From assembly GCF_014200725.1 (NCBI RefSeq), contig NZ_JACHCL010000008.1, forward strand, positions 62,001-126,000: a stretch of DNA of 64,000 bases, given 5' to 3'. The translations under genes were made by a program, and so were the position numbers. Below, piece by piece: positions 1 to 8,541 of this stretch (within the stretch, counting starts at the first letter, position 1; the number at the start of each line of letters is the position of its first letter). The DNA comes from Janthinobacterium silvisoli (lineage in GTDB: Bacteria; Pseudomonadota; Gammaproteobacteria; Burkholderiales; Burkholderiaceae_D). The notes beneath the pieces are model-generated. The model made no database searches, was not told the DNA's origin, and saw only the letters and a program-made list of their open reading frames with translations.

Positions 1-53
1 TGCCGTACGGCACGAACCGCAGGTATTTGGCCGTATTTCCACGCTTACTTTAT

Positions 54-614
54 CTATTTTGCTAAAGTCTCGTGCAAGGTATTCGCCATGTCCAGATGAT
101 GCTGCAACGCAGGTAGCGTCTTGGCAGCAAAAGCTTTAATGTCCGGGTCCGTTGCCTTCTGGCTTGCATCGGTGAACAGTTTCACGGCGTCTTTATGGGC
201 CGCTACGCCGATCTTGGCCACATATTCCTGGTCAAACTGTTTGCCAGCAAGCGTATTGAGCTTGGTTAGTTCAGACTTGTGCCGGGCGCCGGGCTGGTCG
301 CTGACGTCGATCTGTTTGCTGCTGGCCAGCTGTTTCAATTCGTCGGCCACCTTGCTGTGGTCAGTGACCATGGCGTCGGCAAATTGTTTGACGTCTGCAT
401 TGGCGCTTTTACCTTGGGCAATTTTACTCGCGGCAATTTCCGTGCTGCCCGCGTCGGCCGCCTTGCTGAGGAAGGTACGGTCATAGGCGCCAGGCGCGGC
501 AGCGGCGATGCTGTTGATGGCCATGCCGCTAAGCAGGGCCACGGCAGCGCCGAGAGCCACGTTTTTCAGGGAAAGGGCGCGGGTACTGTTAGTGCTGGTG
601 GTGATAATAGCCAT
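54..614 (-). CDS. DUF4142 domain-containing exported protein
   Basis: A 186-residue protein with an N-terminal signal-like segment (hydrophobic stretch around residues 20-40 ending in an Ala-rich cleavage region) followed by an all-helical DUF4142 domain. Family hallmarks visible are the repeated helices around 'FLSKAADAGSTEIAASK', 'FADAMVTDHSKV' and a C-terminal 'ALQHHLDMA' helix. DUF4142 proteins are small periplasmic or outer-membrane-associated proteins related to the ferritin-like superfamily; their function is not established. It is the last gene of a minus-strand series and is separated from the SMI1 gene by about 100 bp, so it is probably transcribed alone. The upstream AGGAAA-type ribosome site just before the ATG supports this start. 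Confidence 0.85.
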   Translation of the reverse strand: MAIITTSTNSTRALSLKNVALGAAVALLSGMAINSIAAAAPGAYDRTFLSKAADAGSTEIAASKIAQGKSANADVKQFADAMVTDHSKVADELKQLASSKQIDVSDQPGARHKSELTKLNTLAGKQFDQEYVAKIGVAAHKDAVKLFTDASQKATDPDIKAFAAKTLPALQHHLDMANTLHETLAK

Positions 615-713
615 GGGAAATCCTTTCTGAGTGGTTTTTTCTACAAGCTGATAACAATGTTAAGCCAGCAGCTTGCGCACACCCATAGGAGACCTTCGAC
701 CATACACGTAGGA

Positions 714-1427
714 CTAGTCTTGTTCGCTAGCGCACAATTGAACCTGCTTGAGCGCCAGCAAGGCGCAGATACCCGCATCCTGGCGCCAGTTCGGTAGGCC
801 GATGTCCAGCCATTCCTTGGTCGCTTCCAGATGTGAAGGTTCGGACGCATTATGTTCGAGTTCGTCGAGCACGGTTTCGCGGTCGATATACAGGCTGTCC
901 AGCCAGGCATCGAAAGAAGGCGCCAGTGTGATAAAGCCGTGGGCGCGCCGCCCTGTCCAGTCCGGCAACTCTTGCACATAGGCCAGCACGCGGCCGCCGC
1001 CCTCGGGCGTCAAGTCCAGGTAAACCATGGAATTACCGCCATCGCGGGCAAACGGCAGGATTTTTACCGGCATGGCCGTTTGCTGGCGCGCTGCGCGAAT
1101 TTCGCCCACGAAAGTTTCATCGCAAAAATCGCCTTCATCGGCATTGAAAAAAGTATTGAAAGCCATGTGTTCCACACCGCCCTGGCCATCGGGCACATCG
1201 CAGGTGTAATCGATATACGCGCCATTGGCCACTTGCAAAAACGCCAGGAAGGCGGGTGGCAACGGTGCTTCCAGCAAGCTTTCGATGGCCGCAATCTGTT
1301 GCGCAGTCGGCGCGGCTTGCGCTTCGGCGATTGCCAGGTGGCGGTATGCGGTGTAATAGCGATAGACGGCGTGGCTGACGGTATTCTTGACGATGTTGTT
1401 GACGATATTATTAAATGAGTTGCTCAT
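714..1427 (-). CDS. SMI1/KNR4 family protein
   Basis: A 237-residue soluble protein. The N-terminal two thirds fit the SMI1/KNR4 (SUKH) fold: 'IAAIESLLEAPLPPAFLAFL' is the classic opening, followed by an acidic centre and a 'ILPFARDGGNSMVYLDL' strand region. SUKH proteins are often immunity proteins of contact-dependent or polymorphic toxins, but many are solitary. No toxin gene is adjacent, so a role as orphan immunity protein is possible but unproven. It lies 50 bp downstream of the Nramp gene on the same strand and may be read through from it. Confidence 0.8.
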   Translation of the reverse strand: MSNSFNNIVNNIVKNTVSHAVYRYYTAYRHLAIAEAQAAPTAQQIAAIESLLEAPLPPAFLAFLQVANGAYIDYTCDVPDGQGGVEHMAFNTFFNADEGDFCDETFVGEIRAARQQTAMPVKILPFARDGGNSMVYLDLTPEGGGRVLAYVQELPDWTGRRAHGFITLAPSFDAWLDSLYIDRETVLDELEHNASEPSHLEATKEWLDIGLPNWRQDAGICALLALKQVQLCASEQD

Positions 1428-1477
1428 TGATTATCTTTATGGGCTGGCCGCCAGCATGGCGCGCTTGTTTTCTGCAG

Positions 1478-2782
1478 TCAAAACGCCATGGTAGCAAACA
1501 TTGCCAGCACTGCGGCAGCCATCACCAGGGTGCATAGCCATCCCAGCCAACGCAAGCGGCGTGAAATGACCAGGCTGCCCATCACGGCGCGGCGCGTGGC
1601 CATCGACATCATGATGGCCATGATGGGCACGGAAATGACGCCATTGATGACGGCGCTCCAGTACAGTGCCTTGATCGGATTGAGCGGCGTGAAGCACAGG
1701 GCCGCACCCAGCAGGGTAGCCGCGACGATGATGGAATAGAACTTCTTGGCCGCCCTGGGTGCCAGTTCCAGGCTGTTTTGCCATTGAAAGGCGCCTGCCA
1801 TGGCGTAGGCGGCCGAGCCGGCCAGCACGGGAATGGCCAGCAAACCGGTGCCGATAATGCCGAGGCTGAACAGGGCAAAGGCGAAGTTGCCGGCGATCGG
1901 GCGCAGCGCCTCGGCCGCCTGGGCCGAGGTGTCGATATGCGTGACCCCGTGCGCACCCAGGGTCACGGCCGTAGTCAGCATGATGAAAAAGGCGACCAGA
2001 TTGGAAAAGCCCATGCCGATGGCGGTGTCCATCTTGATGCGACGAAATTGCCGCGCCGCCTGTTCAGGCTTGCGCCGCAAGGCCTGCGCCTGCGCATCGG
2101 CATGCAAGTCTTCCACCTCCTGCGATGCTTGCCAGAAAAACAGATAAGGGCTGATGGTGGTACCGAAGATGGCCACCACCATGGTGACGGCCGCCGTTGA
2201 CCAGGCCAGTTGTGGCCAGACGCTGCGTTGCAGCACTTCACCCCATGGAATGTGCACCGTAAAGACGGTGGCGACATAGGCCAGCAAGCCCAGGGTCAGC
2301 CATTTCAGGATGGTCACGTACTTGCGGTACGGTATGAAAACCTGCAACAGCAGCGAAAACAAGCCGAAGGCAAGGGCATAAAAATGTGTCGGGCCACCCA
2401 CGATCAGAGTCATGGCGTCGCCCATGGCGGCCACATCGGCGGCAATATTGATGACATTGGCCAGCAGCAGCAAGCCGACGATGCCATATAGCAGGGCAGG
2501 GGAGTACTGGCGGCGGATATTCGTGGCCAGGCCATGGCCGCTAACCCGCCCGATCTTGGCGCTGATGATCTGTATGCCCAGCATCAAGGGAAAGGTCAGG
2601 AACAAGGTCCACAGCATGCCGAAACCGAACTGGGCGCCGGCTTGGGAATAGGTGGCGATGCCGCTGGGATCATCGTCGGCCGCGCCCGTGATCAAGCCTG
2701 GCCCCAGCTTGGCCAGCCAGGTTTCCGTCGGCTCGTCCTTTGTATCGCTAACGATACTGGCGATTTTATCCAGGCTGGACAT
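1478..2782 (-). CDS. Nramp-family metal ion transporter, non-canonical ion motifs
   Basis: A 434-residue polytopic inner-membrane protein with about 11 hydrophobic segments. The first transmembrane segment carries 'ADDDPSGIATY', where manganese/iron Nramp proteins have DPGN. The sixth carries 'TTISPYLFFWQ' in place of the MPH motif. Both changes fall on metal-coordinating positions of the family, so this belongs to the divergent Nramp-related branch and its substrate (possibly Mg or another divalent ion rather than Mn/Fe) cannot be assigned. Its ATG lies 3 bp after the stop codon of the catalase-like gene, so the two are probably one transcript linking metal handling with peroxide or heme chemistry. 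Confidence 0.85.
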   Translation of the reverse strand: MSSLDKIASIVSDTKDEPTETWLAKLGPGLITGAADDDPSGIATYSQAGAQFGFGMLWTLFLTFPLMLGIQIISAKIGRVSGHGLATNIRRQYSPALLYGIVGLLLLANVINIAADVAAMGDAMTLIVGGPTHFYALAFGLFSLLLQVFIPYRKYVTILKWLTLGLLAYVATVFTVHIPWGEVLQRSVWPQLAWSTAAVTMVVAIFGTTISPYLFFWQASQEVEDLHADAQAQALRRKPEQAARQFRRIKMDTAIGMGFSNLVAFFIMLTTAVTLGAHGVTHIDTSAQAAEALRPIAGNFAFALFSLGIIGTGLLAIPVLAGSAAYAMAGAFQWQNSLELAPRAAKKFYSIIVAATLLGAALCFTPLNPIKALYWSAVINGVISVPIMAIMMSMATRRAVMGSLVISRRLRWLGWLCTLVMAAAVLAMFATMAF

Positions 2783-2785
2783 GAC

Positions 2786-3910
2786 TTAACTCGCCGGCCA
2801 GTCGTCCAGATGAGCGGGTTCCTGCATTACATGTCCCGTGCGCTCGAAGCGGAAGCGGGCCGACATCTGGTAAGCCGCCTTGCGCACGCGCATGATGGAG
2901 CCCAGCGGCCGGTGCTGCAGCACGCCGTGCCACGGACTGAAGGCCATGCCGTCATCGACCAGGCGCGACAGCGCTTCGCTCCAGCCCGCCTGCGGCAAGG
3001 CTGTAATGCGCGCCACTGCAAAATACGGGCTTTCTTCTTCAGACCAGACGACGGAAGCGTCTTCCAGCGGCATGGTTGCTATATTGCGGCACAGCTGCAC
3101 GCGCACTTCCCAGGTGGCGGAGCGACGGGCAAAAAAGTCCATCACGGCCTGGCGCAAGCCGTTGGGCTTGTCATGCAGGTCGATTAGCGCGCCTTTTAAA
3201 GCAGCCAGTTCGGGCGAGACCGGCGCGACCGAGACCTTGGCCATATACTGGCCATACAGGATGGGCACCTGGCTATAGTAGGTATCGCCCAAGACATGGG
3301 TTTCGGGATGGCCACCCAGGCTTTTCAAGGTACCGCTTTCGCCACCGACTGCTTCCAGCGCTTTTTCCGCCCCTTGAAGCACGCTCGACAGCGCCTGTTT
3401 CAGGCGTGGTACTTTATCCGTGGTGCTGGCCAGCAATTTGAGACTGCCGAGAAATTTCTTGGCGGTCGGCGCCAGGAAGGCCGGGCCGTTGACCAGTACA
3501 AAGTCTTGTGTAGTGGCATCCTGGCCAGTGGCATCAGTGTCCAGGCTGGATAGCTGCACGCCCTGCACGCCGATCAGCTTGATCGCCAGCCCGCGCGGCG
3601 TGGACACCTTGTCATCGAGAATGTCGCCAGGGATGGTCGAGTAGCGCATGACGACTTCAAATCGGCCGGGCTGGCCAAAGATGCCTTGCGCCAGCTCGGG
3701 CGCCAGGCCTTCGAGCACATTTAAATGGCCGCGCAGCAAGCCATGGCTCTTGGCATGCACGCTGCGCGTGGCGTGGCCGCTATCCTTATACGTCGTGGCA
3801 GAAATGCCGTGCAGGGTCTGCAGCAACTGCGCCTTGGTGTCTTGCTCGCCTTCCTCTTCGACTTCATAACGGCTATCGTACGGTACTGCTGGCTTTGGAA
3901 TGGCGGTCAT
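2786..3910 (-). CDS. Catalase-like heme protein (SrpA-type short catalase family)
   Basis: A 374-residue protein with the catalase fold. A distal-side 'RSVHAKSHG' (active-site His), 'MRYSTIPGDILDDKVSTPRG' and a C-terminal 'HRPLGSIMRVRKAAY' are recognisable; the length and missing C-terminal flavodoxin domain match small catalase-related proteins that often act as peroxidases or are uncharacterised. Start: a GTG at 4021 is possible, but the ATG at 3910 is preceded by AGGAAAAGCC and begins 'MTAIPKP', which is the better choice. It is divergent from the TetR gene across about 170 bp, so that regulator may control this gene and the Nramp gene behind it. Confidence 0.8.
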   Translation of the reverse strand: MTAIPKPAVPYDSRYEVEEEGEQDTKAQLLQTLHGISATTYKDSGHATRSVHAKSHGLLRGHLNVLEGLAPELAQGIFGQPGRFEVVMRYSTIPGDILDDKVSTPRGLAIKLIGVQGVQLSSLDTDATGQDATTQDFVLVNGPAFLAPTAKKFLGSLKLLASTTDKVPRLKQALSSVLQGAEKALEAVGGESGTLKSLGGHPETHVLGDTYYSQVPILYGQYMAKVSVAPVSPELAALKGALIDLHDKPNGLRQAVMDFFARRSATWEVRVQLCRNIATMPLEDASVVWSEEESPYFAVARITALPQAGWSEALSRLVDDGMAFSPWHGVLQHRPLGSIMRVRKAAYQMSARFRFERTGHVMQEPAHLDDWPAS

Positions 3911-4078
3911 GGCTTTTCCTGTGCGGTGGGGAAGGTAGCCCATGATTGCCGCTAGCGCCATCGGCATCTGTTTGCCAGCGTACGCTTGCAAGAAATAAGT
4001 CAGACTATGTTGCAGGGACACTTAAGCTAGTGCCGCCCTTGAATAGCTGAGTAAACAGGGCTATGCTGCCTGTCCTCC

Positions 4079-4660
4079 ATGTTGTTCTTGATGAAGCTTA
4101 TGCCCAGACTGACCAAAACTGAAATAGACGCCGAGATTATCGACCGTGCCGCGGGCCTGTTCGCCAAGCATGGTTTCGAGCATACGTCGCTACAACAGAT
4201 CGCCGATGCCGTGAAGTACTCGAAAGCGGGCTTGCTGCACCACTATCCCAGCAAGAAAGCCATTTACGATCAAGTCCTGATCACTTGCCTCGACCAGATG
4301 CGCGCGCTGCTGGCCAAGGTCGATGGCATTCCCGTTGGCCGCGAACGCGACCTGGCGGTGGTAGAAACGTCTGTACAGCTCAGCTTTGACTGGCCCGGTA
4401 TCTCGGCCTTCACCAACCGGCTGGCCGACAATGGCGAAGGAACCACGCCAGAAATGACGCAGATGGGCATGATGATGTACGAGGCGCTGGGGATAGACCT
4501 GGCGGCCCTGAACCTGGAACGCCTGATCCGCATCACCAGCGCGTTTTCGGGTCTGGGCGTGTCGGCCATGATTGCCGCCCGGCTCGATTTCAAGCGCGAA
4601 TGGCGGCCATCTATCGTGCAGGCGGCGATGGATGCATTAGGACATGCCAAGGCTAGCTGA
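4079..4660 (+). CDS. TetR/AcrR family transcriptional regulator
   Basis: A 193-residue regulator. The N-terminal helix-turn-helix is clear ('IIDRAAGLFAKHGFEHTSLQQIADAV', then 'KAGLLHHYPSKKAIYDQVL'), followed by a helical ligand-binding domain. Start codon is uncertain: ATGs at 4079, 4091 and 4100 are in frame, and the protein from 4100 (MPRLTKTE) has the usual length before the first helix. Divergent to the catalase-like/Nramp unit, which is the most likely target (inference from position). Confidence 0.88.
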   Translation: MLFLMKLMPRLTKTEIDAEIIDRAAGLFAKHGFEHTSLQQIADAVKYSKAGLLHHYPSKKAIYDQVLITCLDQMRALLAKVDGIPVGRERDLAVVETSVQLSFDWPGISAFTNRLADNGEGTTPEMTQMGMMMYEALGIDLAALNLERLIRITSAFSGLGVSAMIAARLDFKREWRPSIVQAAMDALGHAKAS

Positions 4661-4666
4661 TAGCTT

Positions 4667-5458
4667 TCAGACGAGTTTCTCTGCTACAAAAGCAGCCGTC
4701 TGATAGGGCACGGTCACTACATCGCCTTTTAAATCTTCCTCTGACTCGATCAGCGTGCGTATCTGCTCTTCGATGACACGGCGTTCATGTTCGGGCAGGG
4801 CGGCAATAAAGCTGGTCGAGCGCACGCGGTTGAGCAGCACGTCTTCGGGCGAACCCGTATGGCCCAGCGCAAAATGGGTTTCCTGCAGCGGCCCGTAGCC
4901 TGCATGGGGGAAAGCCTTGCGCCAGGCGCCCGTGTAATAGCGCGGCGTGTCGCCTTCGACCTGGTTGACGATGGCGTCCAGCCTGGCCACCCAGTCTACC
5001 CTGGGATCGCGCAAATTCCATATCAGGCCCAGCTTGCCGCCAGGTTTGAGCACGCGCAGTATTTCGTCCAGCGCCTCGGCAGTGGCAAACCAGTGAAAAG
5101 CCTGCGCGCAAATCACGGCATCGACCGAGGCATCGGGCAAGGGAATCGCGGTCGCCGTGCCCGCCAGTGGCTGTACCTGGGGAAAGCCGGCCGCCAGCTT
5201 GGCCAGCATTTGCGGCACCGGTTCGACGGCGATGACCGTGGCGCCCGTTTCGAGCAGGCGCGGCGTAAATTTGCCCGTGCCGGCGCCCAGGTCCAGCACC
5301 GTCACGCCTGGCGCCAGGCCCAGCGCGCTGCGCAGCCAGCCGGCAACTTCAGGCGGATAATCGGGCCGGCCTCGCACATACGGGTCTGCTCCAGTGATAT
5401 AACCTTCGGCAGCTGCGCGGTGAACCTTGTTATCCTTGCTATCAGCGTTATTACTCAT
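4667..5458 (-). CDS. Class I SAM-dependent methyltransferase
   Basis: A 263-residue protein of the UbiE/Methyltransf_11 type. Motif I is 'VTVLDLGAGTGKFTPRLLE' (residues about 54-72), motif II 'VIAVEPVPQML', and motif III 'VDAVICAQAFHWF' is typical of small-molecule methyltransferases with an AQAFHWF post-motif. Substrate cannot be read from sequence. It converges with the TetR gene (6 bp between stops) and is in the same direction as, but 33 bp downstream of, the LysR gene. Confidence 0.88.
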   Translation of the reverse strand: MSNNADSKDNKVHRAAAEGYITGADPYVRGRPDYPPEVAGWLRSALGLAPGVTVLDLGAGTGKFTPRLLETGATVIAVEPVPQMLAKLAAGFPQVQPLAGTATAIPLPDASVDAVICAQAFHWFATAEALDEILRVLKPGGKLGLIWNLRDPRVDWVARLDAIVNQVEGDTPRYYTGAWRKAFPHAGYGPLQETHFALGHTGSPEDVLLNRVRSTSFIAALPEHERRVIEEQIRTLIESEEDLKGDVVTVPYQTAAFVAEKLV

Positions 5459-5491
5459 GCCGCCTCCTGTTTGATGGTGAGCATCAGCCTA

Positions 5492-6388
5492 TCACAGCCG
5501 CGCCGCGATCTGCTCGCGCAGCCAGCGGTGCGCCGGGTCCAGGTGCATGCGTTCGTGCCAGACCATGGCCATGTCGTAATCGGGCATGGTGACGGGCGGC
5601 TCCCAGGTGCGCAAGCCGCCCAGGGCATTTTTCAGCAGGCGCGAAGGCAGCATGGCCACCATATCGGATGCAGCCAGCAAGTGCGGCACGATCAGGAAAT
5701 GCGGTACGGACAGCACGACCTTGCGCTGCCGGCCCAGCTGCTCCAGCGTTGCGTCGACGGCCGTGCGGTAGCCGCCGCCATTGGTGGACACGACGATAAA
5801 TTCCAGCGCACAAAATTGCTCCAGGCTGGGCGGCGATTGCAGCAGCGGATGGTCGTGGCGGCCCGCCAGCACATAGTGTTCGCGGAATAGCAACCGGTGC
5901 CGCAAGCCGGCAGGCGCTTCTTCCTGCGCCACAAAGCCCAGGTCGATCTGGCCATTTTCCAGCTGCTGCGCCATGCGCGCCGGCACCGCCTCATGCACGG
6001 CCATGCGCGACAAGGGCGCCAGTACCCGCAAGGCAGGCAACATCGGCAGCAGGATTGCATATTCGGCAGCATCGGCGGCCGCCAGCTTCCATTCCACCTG
6101 CGCCTGGGCCGGCTCAAACGGCGCTACCGGCAACAGCACTTGTTCCAGCTGGGCCAGCACGGCTTGCAAGGGCGCCAATAATTCCAGCGCCCGCGCCGTG
6201 GGCAGCATGCCGCGTGGCCCCGGCAGCAGTAGCGGGTCATCAAAAGCATCGCGCAATTTGCCTAGTTGCACGCTGACGGAGGGCTGGCTCAGATGCAAGC
6301 GGGCGGCCGCCCGCGTCACGTTGCGCTCGACCAAGAGCGCATTGAGCGTCAGCAGCAAGTTCAAATCCAGCTTGCGTAAATTGTCCAT
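5492..6388 (-). CDS. LysR-type transcriptional regulator
   Basis: A 298-residue LysR protein with the N-terminal winged helix ('DLNLLLTLNALLVERNVTRA', 'LSQPSVSVQLGKLRDAF') and a PBP2 effector domain. The form 'LRKLDLNLLLTLNALL' is that of the NodD/LeuO-like subgroup. It is divergent from the amidase gene across 102 bp containing an imperfect ATAG/CTAT inverted arrangement (about 6391-6430), so control of the amidase is the simplest reading. Confidence 0.9.
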   Translation of the reverse strand: MDNLRKLDLNLLLTLNALLVERNVTRAAARLHLSQPSVSVQLGKLRDAFDDPLLLPGPRGMLPTARALELLAPLQAVLAQLEQVLLPVAPFEPAQAQVEWKLAAADAAEYAILLPMLPALRVLAPLSRMAVHEAVPARMAQQLENGQIDLGFVAQEEAPAGLRHRLLFREHYVLAGRHDHPLLQSPPSLEQFCALEFIVVSTNGGGYRTAVDATLEQLGRQRKVVLSVPHFLIVPHLLAASDMVAMLPSRLLKNALGGLRTWEPPVTMPDYDMAMVWHERMHLDPAHRWLREQIAARL

Positions 6389-6490
6389 GGCTATACCTTG
6401 TATTTCAACTATTCATTTCTCCTATGATAGCGCAAGGTCTACAGTAGTTCCTGTCGCGACAATTTCTTCATCTATTACAGGAACAAACTA

Positions 6491-7927
6491 ATGCAACTCC
6501 ATGAATATACGCAATATGATGGTTTGGGACTGGCGCAGCTGGTACGCGACGGCGAGGTATCCTCAAGCGAACTGCAAGCCTTGGCGCTGCGCGCCGTGGC
6601 TGCCGTGAATCCACAGATCAACGCGGTGGTTGAACATTGGCCGGCAGAGATGAGCGCCTTGGACAAGACCGCACCATTTGCCGGCGTGCCTTTTCTGATC
6701 AAGGATATCGCCGTCACCATGGCCGGCAAACGGGTCGAATACGGCAGCCGGCTGGCGGCAGGCCATGTCGCGCAGGCCGATTCTTATCTGATGACAAAAT
6801 TCCGCCAGGCAGGCTTGGTCACCCTGGGGCGTACCAGCACGCCGGAAATGGCCTTTGCCACTACCACCGAACCGGTATTGACGGGCGCCACGCGCAATCC
6901 GTGGAACCTGGCCCTGAGTGCGGGCGGTTCCAGCGGTGGCGCAGCGGCGGCCGTGGCCGCTGGCATCGTGCCGCTGGCCCATGCGACGGACGCGGCCGGT
7001 TCCATCCGCGTGCCGGCCGCATCCACGGGATTGTTCGGCTTGAAACCGAGCCGCGGGCGGGTATCCAATGGGCCGGACATGGATGAGATTTTCAGTGGGC
7101 TGGGCGTGCAACTGGGCCTGAGCCGCAGTGTGCGCGACAGCGCGGCCTTGCTCGATGCGGTGCAAGGTGGGATGCCGGGAGAACCGTATGTGACTGCCGC
7201 GCCTGGCCATAGCTGGCTATCGCAGGTGCGTGTGGATCCGGGCAAGCTGCGCATAGCCGTATTGACGGTTGCCTGGAATGGCGCACGTCCCGAGCCGGAA
7301 ATCGGCGCCGCACTGGACAATACCGTGCGGCTGCTGGAAGGGCTGGGCCACCATGTGGAAGCCGCCCACCCCGCGCTGGGCGTGTCGTGGGAAGCATTCG
7401 TGCTGGCCAATGCGCGCATCTGGTGCGCCAATCTGGTGGGCTGGATCGATGGCCTGGCGCAACAATATGGCCGGACCGTATCGCTGGCGCATCTGGAAGC
7501 GGCGACCCTGGCGTGCTATCGCTATGGCAAGACGGTGTCCGCCGTCGAGTTCGTTGCTGCCCTGGACGTGCGCAACACGGTCACGCGCCACAGCGGCGCC
7601 TTTTTTGCGCAATACGATGTGCTGCTGACGCCGACCATGCCGGATTTGCCGTGGCAACTGGGCCGCTATGCAGAGAATGAGGAAAAGCTGGACGGCTTGG
7701 GCTGGACGGCGCGCCTGTTCGAACACTCGCCCTACACGCCGCTGTCCAACGTGGCCGGGCTGCCCGCGATGTCCGTGCCGCTGGCCATGTCATCGGACGG
7801 TTTGCCGGTCGGCATGCAATTCATGGCGGGATATGGCGCCGATGGCGTACTGCTGCGCCTGGCCGGGCAGCTGGAGCGGGCAGCACCGTGGAGTGCGCGC
7901 CGGCCGCAGGTGTGGGCGGGTAACTGA
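6491..7927 (+). CDS. Amidase signature family amidase (GatA-like)
   Basis: A 478-residue cytoplasmic amidase. The Ser-cisSer-Lys triad can be placed: Lys71 in 'FLIKDIA', cis-Ser147 in 'AGGSSGG' and nucleophile Ser171 in 'DAAGSIRVPA'; the 24-residue Ser-Ser spacing matches the family. These enzymes hydrolyse amides to acid and ammonia; the substrate is unknown and there is no gatB/gatC, so it is a catabolic amidase rather than the tRNA amidotransferase. Start supported by AGGAAC 7-8 bases upstream. The stop is only 7 bp from the convergent DUF2061 stop. Likely regulated by the divergent LysR. Confidence 0.92.
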   Translation: MQLHEYTQYDGLGLAQLVRDGEVSSSELQALALRAVAAVNPQINAVVEHWPAEMSALDKTAPFAGVPFLIKDIAVTMAGKRVEYGSRLAAGHVAQADSYLMTKFRQAGLVTLGRTSTPEMAFATTTEPVLTGATRNPWNLALSAGGSSGGAAAAVAAGIVPLAHATDAAGSIRVPAASTGLFGLKPSRGRVSNGPDMDEIFSGLGVQLGLSRSVRDSAALLDAVQGGMPGEPYVTAAPGHSWLSQVRVDPGKLRIAVLTVAWNGARPEPEIGAALDNTVRLLEGLGHHVEAAHPALGVSWEAFVLANARIWCANLVGWIDGLAQQYGRTVSLAHLEAATLACYRYGKTVSAVEFVAALDVRNTVTRHSGAFFAQYDVLLTPTMPDLPWQLGRYAENEEKLDGLGWTARLFEHSPYTPLSNVAGLPAMSVPLAMSSDGLPVGMQFMAGYGADGVLLRLAGQLERAAPWSARRPQVWAGN

Positions 7928-7934
7928 TTCGACG

Positions 7935-8351
7935 CTAGGCGGCAACGGCGCCACCACGGCTATCGAACCGGGTGCGCAGCCGTTCCCACAGGCGGTCGTG
8001 GATCGGCAGCACGATCACGTTGCAGATTGGTTCGAGAATCGCCAGCAAGCCACCAAACGCCATCGAACCGGTTGCCCAGTACAGTACGGCAAACGCCACG
8101 CTGATATGCAGCAGAGTCTGGCTGACCTTTTCACCGGCCACGGCCGCCAGGCCAAAACGCGTGCTGGCGTAGCGGTGGCGGATCGCGTGCCAGGTTTTTT
8201 CATGTTTGGGGAGCAGCGCGACATTGAGTATCGGCTCGATGATGGCCGCCAGTCCACCGAGCGCCAAGGACCCCGTTAGCAAGTAGGCGAGGCCGAAGGC
8301 GATCGACATATGCGTCACAACCTGGCTACATGTTTTGATGGCGGTAATCAA
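7935..8351 (-). CDS. DUF2061 tandem-repeat membrane protein
   Basis: A 138-residue protein made of two similar DUF2061 units (residues about 1-62 and 68-130), each with 'T..SQ..THMSIAFGLAYLLTGSLALGG' style hydrophobic helices followed by 'EPI.NV.LLP.H...W' . Family function is unknown; the proteins are small inner-membrane proteins. A Fur-box-like sequence lies about 40 bp upstream, suggesting iron-responsive control (inference). Confidence 0.85.
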   Translation of the reverse strand: MITAIKTCSQVVTHMSIAFGLAYLLTGSLALGGLAAIIEPILNVALLPKHEKTWHAIRHRYASTRFGLAAVAGEKVSQTLLHISVAFAVLYWATGSMAFGGLLAILEPICNVIVLPIHDRLWERLRTRFDSRGGAVAA

Positions 8352-8387
8352 GGGAACTCCTTCCTGAGTTGGCTAATCCTTGATTTG

Positions 8388-8406
8388 GATAGTAACGATT
8401 CTCATT
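8388..8406 (-). promoter_or_regulatory. Possible Fur box upstream of DUF2061 gene
   Basis: Read on the minus strand the site is AATGAGAATCGTTACTATC, close to the AATGAGAATCATTCTCATT form of the beta-proteobacterial Fur operator. It lies about 37 bp before the DUF2061 start codon, where a promoter would be. The right half is degenerate, so this is a moderate call. Confidence 0.4.
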
Positions 8407-8483
8407 TACAAAAGAAAGTAAAATATTCCAAACTAATCAATAGGTAATTCCTATTAAATAATCTATCGGCATAGATAAAACAA

Positions 8484-8514
8484 CGCCCGTATCTCCAGCG
8501 CAGAGATACGGGCG
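8484..8514 (-). terminator. Intrinsic terminator of the chitinase gene
   Basis: A perfect 12-bp stem (CGCCCGTATCTC / GAGATACGGGCG) with a 7-base loop, 27 bp after the chitinase stop on the minus strand, followed by TTGTTTTATC. Confidence 0.8.
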
Positions 8515-8541
8515 TCCTGTGCTACTTCAGATCAGGCTGGC

